DNA of 22,473 bases from Acidobacteriota bacterium (GTDB lineage Bacteria; Acidobacteriota; Terriglobia; Acidiferrales; UBA7541), in the NCBI GenBank assembly GCA_003224135.1, contig QHYO01000222.1, positions 1-22,473 of the forward strand. Direction: 5' to 3'. The notes beneath the pieces are model-generated. The model saw nothing but the letters and a program-made list of their open reading frames with translations. It was not told the origin of the DNA and did not search any database. Shown here piece after piece: positions 15,319 through 22,473 of the stretch (position 1 is its first letter; every line of letters begins with the position of its first letter). The translations under genes and the position numbers were made by a program.

Positions 15319-17098
15319 TTCCCTGCCCTTCGGTCACGTAATACAGGCGATTGGGTTTCAGGTCTTTCAGCGAATCGAATTGGCCGCTGGGCCAACGGAT
15401 TTCGAGTAGCTCGACTTTTTCCGCTGAGCCAATGCCAAAATGCACGCGCAAATCGTTCTGTGAAAAATAGCCGCCGCCGCTGCGGACTTCGTCGATCTGT
15501 TGGTGGGGTTTCGTTTCGCCTGTGATGCGAGTGACGCAACGAAGGCGGGCGCCAATTCCGCTGCGATTGGATTTGGTGCCGAGTGTACGAATTTTGATCC
15601 AACTGTTTTTCAGCGATGAATCGCAACGGAGAAGCTGCGGATAGTCATTAACGCAGTTGATGGCGACGTCGATGTCTCCGTCATTGTCAAAGTCACCGAA
15701 GGCACAGCCGCGCGAAGGCGATGGAGTCGAAATACCGGGGCCCGCATTCATCGAGACCTCTTCAAAACGTCCGTCGCGCGAATTGCGATAAAGCAGCTTG
15801 CGCTGTGGATAGCCGGCTTCGGTCGTGAGTTGCTCGACTTCCGGATAAACGTGGCCGTTACAAATTAAGATGTCCGGCCAGCCGTCGTTATCAAAATCGA
15901 AAAAGCCGCAGCCCCAACCGAGATACTGCGTGTGTTTGCCAAGGCCGCCGGCGAACGTGGTGTCTTCAAAAGTTCCGCCGCCGAGATTGTGGTAAAGCGA
16001 AGGTGTATCGCCAGCGAAGTTTGTTTTTACAATGTCGAGATTGCCGTCGAGATCATAGTCCCCGGCGGAGACGCCCATTCCGGCTTGCGGTTTGCCATCG
16101 GCGCTTAACGCGCAGCCCGCCTCCATCGCGATGTCCGTGAACTTTCCGTTTTTGCGATTTTGATAAAGGGCGCTGGCCGTGGAATCGTTGGCAACGTAAA
16201 TGTCGGGCCAGCCGTCGTTGTCGAAATCGGCTGTGAGGACACCCAGTCCGTACGTGCCGTTCGCGGCGAGAACTCCGGCGGATTCGGAAATATCGGAGAA
16301 GGTGCCGTCACCATTGTTGTGAAAAAGAATATTTTTGCCGCCGATGAGCCCTGGGGGGCCGCAGGCGACCATTACACCTTTATAGAGACATGGACCGGAT
16401 TCGGGAACTGGCGCAGTGGCTAGGTCCATATCGATGTAGTTGGCGACGAATAGGTCGAGTTTGCCGTCACGATCGTAGTCAACGAAAGCACATCCGGAGT
16501 TCCAACGCTTGCCGTTTCCAGTGATCCCGGCTTTTTCGCTGACGTCGGTGAAGGTGCCGTTGCCGTTGTTGTGGTAAAGAACATTTTTGCCGAAGTAGGC
16601 GATGAAGAGGTCGTCGAAGCCGTCGTTGTCGTAGTCACCGACACAAACACCTTGTCCCCAGCCCGAATGGACCAAACCGGCTTGAACTGTGACGTCGCTA
16701 AACGTACCGTCGCGATTGTTTTTAAACAGATGCGAGTGCGGTTCCTGGCCCTTCGGAAAACCTTCCAGGCGCCAGCCGTTTACGAGGAAAATGTCCAGCC
16801 AGCCGTCATTGTCATAGTCATAGAAGGCGACGCCGCAACCAGTTGTTTCGAGCAAATATTTGTTCTGGTGTTCGCCGCCGAATACGGTTTTCGCGTTCAG
16901 CCCGGATTCCTTGGCGATGTTCAGGAAGTTGACGCCGAGCTGCGGCGAAGCGGGCGAGGGAGCCGTTTTTTGCGGGGCGCCTGGCGATTGCGAGAGCGCG
17001 GCGAACAGTGGACGGATTCCGACCCAAAGATTTTCAAGAGATAGAACCAGTGCCGAACGGCTGAGTGATCTGAGGAAGCTGCGGCGTGGAGAATACAA
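15278..17098 (-). CDS. CRTAC1/ASPIC-UnbV family exported beta-propeller protein (copy 2, Tat-like signal)
   Basis: This 606-residue protein starts at TTG 17098, the first possible start in the frame, with AGGAAGG 11 nt upstream. The N-terminus PRRSFLRSLSRSALVLSL fits a twin-arginine signal (RRxFLR), unlike the Sec-like signal of copy 1. The mature part has FG-GAP/VCBS repeats with DxDxDG loops (DYDNDGWLDIFLVNG, DFDNDGWPDIYVAND, DFDNDGWPDILICNGHVYPE), the CX8CG pair CLYKGVMVAC, and a C-terminal ASPIC/UnbV domain (GIGARLRCV, VELLEIRWPSG). Copy 1 has the same order of blades and many identical stretches, such as GWGQGVCVGDYDNDG and CAFVDYDRDGKLDLFV. Function is unknown; Tat export would mean it folds, or takes a cofactor or metal, before export. 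The 3' end overlaps the regulator gene by 41 bp tail to tail. Confidence 0.9.
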   Translation of the reverse strand: MYSPRRSFLRSLSRSALVLSLENLWVGIRPLFAALSQSPGAPQKTAPSPASPQLGVNFLNIAKESGLNAKTVFGGEHQNKYLLETTGCGVAFYDYDNDGWLDIFLVNGWRLEGFPKGQEPHSHLFKNNRDGTFSDVTVQAGLVHSGWGQGVCVGDYDNDGFDDLFIAYFGKNVLYHNNGNGTFTDVSEKAGITGNGKRWNSGCAFVDYDRDGKLDLFVANYIDMDLATAPVPESGPCLYKGVMVACGPPGLIGGKNILFHNNGDGTFSDISESAGVLAANGTYGLGVLTADFDNDGWPDIYVANDSTASALYQNRKNGKFTDIAMEAGCALSADGKPQAGMGVSAGDYDLDGNLDIVKTNFAGDTPSLYHNLGGGTFEDTTFAGGLGKHTQYLGWGCGFFDFDNDGWPDILICNGHVYPEVEQLTTEAGYPQRKLLYRNSRDGRFEEVSMNAGPGISTPSPSRGCAFGDFDNDGDIDVAINCVNDYPQLLRCDSSLKNSWIKIRTLGTKSNRSGIGARLRCVTRITGETKPHQQIDEVRSGGGYFSQNDLRVHFGIGSAEKVELLEIRWPSGQFDSLKDLKPNRLYYVTEGQGITRTEIFPMGKRS

Positions 17099-17189
17099 TC
17101 GAAGCGGTACCTTCCTGAATCGGCCTGGCCTGAGTCGGTCTGGCTATGGCGCGGCTTTGACGCGTGCTACACTCTGGCCGTTTCTTTTA

Positions 17190-17231
17190 TAGACAGTGCA
17201 GCGAGGGTTTGCAAGCGAGCTGCGCTGTCTA
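17190..17231. promoter_or_regulatory. 13-bp dyad just upstream of the glycosidase start
   Basis: TAGACAGTGCAGC (17190-17202) is the inverted complement of GCTGCGCTGTCTA (17219-17231), except for one pair that becomes G-U in RNA. The spacer is 16 nt and contains the small palindrome TTGCAA. The right arm ends 9 nt before the ATG at 17241. No T-tract follows on the plus strand, so it is not a standard terminator. It may be a protein-binding operator in the divergent region (CRTAC1 copy 2 starts at 17098) or an mRNA hairpin that hides the start. Confidence 0.7.
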
Positions 17232-17240
17232 AAGTCTCTC

Positions 17241-19871
17241 ATGCGAATTGACATGCGACCACTCCTTCACCGATTTTTCTCAAAATCGCTTCGAGCTGCT
17301 TCCCTGGGCCTGGTTCTGATCTATGCGGCTTGTTCGGCTGCCTCAGCAGCACAGAATTCCGCACGAGCTGTTGCGCCGCAGAAAAAGCTGCAAATCTCTC
17401 GCGCGGCGCGTCTATGGGAATTTCTGGCTGCTGTTGGAAAGCGGGCAGGACTTTTCGGGAACGAATCTGGGCGTGTTGAGGCCTGGACCTATCCGCTGAA
17501 GATTTTGCGCGACCTGCGGCTGACGATTTTGACCGAAGGCCGCGAGATTCCCGCTGAGACTTTGGTGCGAACGGTCATCGCGCGCCCCGAATCGACGACA
17601 CTCGTTTACACCAGCGATACTTTCACGGTTCGCGAAACGTTTTTTGTGCCGGTCGATCAACCGGGAGCGGTGATCGAAATTCAGGTGGAGACCGAACAGC
17701 CACTCGAAGTGAAGGCGAGTTTCATTCGCGATTTTCAGCTGGAATGGCCTGCGTCGATGGGGGGAACGTACGTCAGCTGGAATGACGCTCTACATGGATT
17801 TGTTTTTGGCGAGGATCAGCAGCGATTCGCAGGGCTGGCGGGATCACCCAGCGCTGCCGAGCCACAGCTCGAGTACGAAACGAACTACGGCGCCACGCAC
17901 ACAAGTTCGATGAAGCTTGGCGTAACTGCGAAAGGGCGAGACACAAAGATCATTGTCATTTCAGGCTCCGTGAACGGACGCGCGGAAGCAGAAAAAACAT
18001 ATCGTCTGCTGACGTCTGACTATCAGAAGCTGTGGCGCGAGTCCGCGGAATTCTACGAACGGTATCTCGAACGCACGACAAGCGTGGACCTGCCTGACGC
18101 TGAGATCCAGAGCGCGTACGATTGGTCGCGCGTGAGCCTGATCCAGGGGCTGGTTTCAAATCCAACCATGGGCGACGGTCTGATCGCGGGCTACCGCGCC
18201 TCCGGCGAAGGCTACCGGCCGGGATTTGCGTGGTTTTTTGGCCGAGATTCGCTGTGGAGCTCGCTGGCGCTGAACAGCGAAGGCGATTTCGCGACCACGA
18301 AAACGGCGCTGGAATTCATCGCGAAGTTTCAGCGCGAGGATGGAAAGATTCCTCACGAGATTGCCCAGGGTGCGAGTTTTGTAGACTGGTTTAAAGGCTA
18401 TCCGTACGCGTTCGCTTCGGCGGATGCCACGCCGCTATACGTTGTGGCGGCGGATGACTACGTGACCGCCAGCGGAGACCTTGAATTTGCAAAGTCCAAT
18501 TGGGCACACATCGCAAAAGCTTATGAATTTCTGCGATCCACATACAATGCCAACGGATTTCCAAAGAATTTCGGCGTCGGACATGGATGGATCGAAGGCG
18601 GACCACTCCTGCCGATAGAGAGCGAGTTCTATCAAAGCGGCGCGGCAGTCGCGGCAATCCGGGCGCTGGCACACCTTTCGCTGCTCACTGGGAAAGACAC
18701 GGAAGCAAAATCGCTGACGGAAGAGTTCCAAAAGAAGCAGCAGCAGCTAAACGATGCTTTCTGGTCGCCAGAAAAAAAGATTTTCACGTTTGCGATCGAT
18801 CGCGACAACAAGCGCGTGGACGAGGCGACAGTCCTTACAACGGTGCCGATGTGGTTTGGCCTCACGGACGAAGACAAATCGCAAAAAACGATCGCGGAAT
18901 TATGCAAACCCGAGCACGAAACGGATTGGGGCATGCGCATCATTTCGAACCGCGCGCCAAAATACAATGGTGGCGGATATCACTACGGCTCGGTGTGGCC
19001 GCTGTTCACTGGCTGGGCTTCAGTGGGCGAATATCGCTATCACAAGCCGCAGGCTGCTTACGACAACTTGCGTGCGAACGCATTGCTTGCGTTGGATGGG
19101 TCGCCCGGACACGTCACAGAAGTCTTGTCCGGGGATTACTACCAGCCACTGTCAACAAGTTCACCGCATCAGATCTGGTCGGCGGCGATGGTGATCACCC
19201 CCCTGCTGCGCGGAATGTTCGGACTGCAATTTGATGCGCAGGCTCATAAGATAAGTTTTGCGCCGCATGTCCCGGCAGACTGGAAAGAGTTTTCAATTCA
19301 CCAGCTCGCGGCAGCGGCAGGGTCCGTCGATTTGCACTTTTCTCGTACAGTTGATTCGATGACCGTGATCGTGGAACGCAACGACCCTGCGCAACTCAAG
19401 ATGGAGTTGCGGCCGGCGGTGAGCCCTCGGGCAGTAGTTCTCGGCGTGACCTTAAATGGCCGGACCGCGCAGTTTCATTTGGAACCGCACGCCAATGACC
19501 AGCACGTGGTCGTGGAGGCCAATCTGGTATCTGGCGCCAACACAATAAAGATCCGCTTGCGAAATGATTTCGCCCTTACTTACGCGGCACGACTGCCTTT
19601 GCTTGGCGGGGAGAGCCAGGGGTTGCGAGTTCTTTCCGAGACATGGAGTCCTTCGCGCGACGCATTGACGCTCGAAACGGAAGGACTGCCCGGCCACAGG
19701 TATGTCATTTCGGTTTGGGGCAGAGAGCAAATCAAGTCCATCGATGGCGCGCAACTGACCGCGGACGGCTCGATCGAAGAAACATTTCCCGCAACCAGCG
19801 GAGGCGCAGAAACACAAAAGCAGACCGCGACCATTCATTTCAGCAACCCAGCGCAGAAAACGAAGCACTGA
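17241..19871 (+). CDS. Exported (alpha/alpha)6-barrel glycosidase, amylo-alpha-1,6-glucosidase/debranching type
   Basis: From the ATG at 17241 this is 876 residues with a Sec signal peptide (SLGLVLIYAACSAASAAQ, ~21-38). The frame opens at GTG 17196, but that codon lies in a hairpin arm and would only add residues before the signal peptide. ATG 17253 is another possibility. Residues ~50-275 form a beta-sandwich N-domain. Residues ~285-665 are an (alpha/alpha)6 barrel with RPGFAWFFGRDSLW (326-339), GWIEGGPLLPIESEFYQSG (449-467) and GGYHYGSVWPL (578-588), as in glycogen-debranching C-domains (GDE_C) and related trehalase/GH63-like folds. A beta-rich tail (~670-876) follows. The asparagine-free FGRDSL acidic residue is a likely substrate contact. 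Export suggests it cuts external or periplasmic alpha-glucans or glucosides. The sugar transporter is tail to tail 23 bp away. Exact bond specificity is not certain. Confidence 0.85.
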   Translation: MRIDMRPLLHRFFSKSLRAASLGLVLIYAACSAASAAQNSARAVAPQKKLQISRAARLWEFLAAVGKRAGLFGNESGRVEAWTYPLKILRDLRLTILTEGREIPAETLVRTVIARPESTTLVYTSDTFTVRETFFVPVDQPGAVIEIQVETEQPLEVKASFIRDFQLEWPASMGGTYVSWNDALHGFVFGEDQQRFAGLAGSPSAAEPQLEYETNYGATHTSSMKLGVTAKGRDTKIIVISGSVNGRAEAEKTYRLLTSDYQKLWRESAEFYERYLERTTSVDLPDAEIQSAYDWSRVSLIQGLVSNPTMGDGLIAGYRASGEGYRPGFAWFFGRDSLWSSLALNSEGDFATTKTALEFIAKFQREDGKIPHEIAQGASFVDWFKGYPYAFASADATPLYVVAADDYVTASGDLEFAKSNWAHIAKAYEFLRSTYNANGFPKNFGVGHGWIEGGPLLPIESEFYQSGAAVAAIRALAHLSLLTGKDTEAKSLTEEFQKKQQQLNDAFWSPEKKIFTFAIDRDNKRVDEATVLTTVPMWFGLTDEDKSQKTIAELCKPEHETDWGMRIISNRAPKYNGGGYHYGSVWPLFTGWASVGEYRYHKPQAAYDNLRANALLALDGSPGHVTEVLSGDYYQPLSTSSPHQIWSAAMVITPLLRGMFGLQFDAQAHKISFAPHVPADWKEFSIHQLAAAAGSVDLHFSRTVDSMTVIVERNDPAQLKMELRPAVSPRAVVLGVTLNGRTAQFHLEPHANDQHVVVEANLVSGANTIKIRLRNDFALTYAARLPLLGGESQGLRVLSETWSPSRDALTLETEGLPGHRYVISVWGREQIKSIDGAQLTADGSIEETFPATSGGAETQKQTATIHFSNPAQKTKH

Positions 19872-19894
19872 CAAGCGCATCGTTTTTTGGCAAT

Positions 19895-22473
<2,579 letters not shown>

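Noticed and set aside
15660..16830. Repeated CCGTCGTTGTC-like DNA segments suggesting a tandem DNA repeat or array
   Set aside because: They encode the DNDG calcium loops of the FG-GAP/VCBS repeats in CRTAC1 copy 2; spacing and divergence fit protein repeats, not a CRISPR or satellite array.

Overview
The window is about 22.5 kb of gene-dense, moderately GC-rich bacterial chromosome. The gene types point to an Acidobacteriota member, probably class Terriglobia. They include a large Oar-like TonB receptor with an N-terminal carboxypeptidase-regulatory-like domain, secreted TPR proteins, CRTAC1/ASPIC-UnbV proteins with FG-GAP/VCBS repeats, and membrane-tethered winged-helix regulators with a TolB-like propeller. 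This assignment is inferred from gene content; there is no rRNA or other phylogenetic marker. I saw no tRNA, IS element, CRISPR array or phage gene.

Left part (1-6.8 kb): the C-terminal half of a GH37 trehalase (+) converges on a minus-strand series. Read in transcription order, the series is a TonB-dependent receptor (6779 to 3086), a TPR protein (2980 to 1922) and a PfkB sugar kinase (1762 to 839). The receptor is split by a one-base frameshift near 4113-4130. Each junction in the series carries an intrinsic terminator very close to the next start codon (3030-3067 and 1771-1806).

Middle part (6.8-17.1 kb): a 389-bp divergent region separates the receptor from a single-pass membrane protein (7169-8485) with an N-terminal cytoplasmic regulator-like domain. 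Next come a TPR protein of about 16 repeats (minus, TTG start) divergent from a CRTAC1 protein (10421-12169), a small secreted HELGH metallopeptidase-like protein (minus), a winged-helix/TM/TolB-propeller regulator (13090-15318), and a second CRTAC1 paralogue (minus) with a Tat-like signal.

Right part (17.1-22.5 kb): an exported (alpha/alpha)6-barrel glycosidase of the amylo-alpha-1,6-glucosidase type (+) converges on a sugar-porter MFS transporter (-). The transporter is divergent from a partial pobA (4-hydroxybenzoate 3-monooxygenase) that runs off the window end.

Taken together, the window suggests surface and periplasmic carbohydrate acquisition: outer-membrane receptor, exported glycosidase, trehalase, sugar importer and sugar kinase. 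Two transmembrane one-component regulators and a set of secreted TPR and beta-propeller proteins of unknown role are interspersed. The best candidates for undescribed biology are the TPR/CRTAC1/membrane-regulator cluster beside the receptor, a 13-bp dyad just upstream of the glycosidase start, CGGCGTACGT repeats before the winged-helix regulator, and the terminator-to-start junctions.
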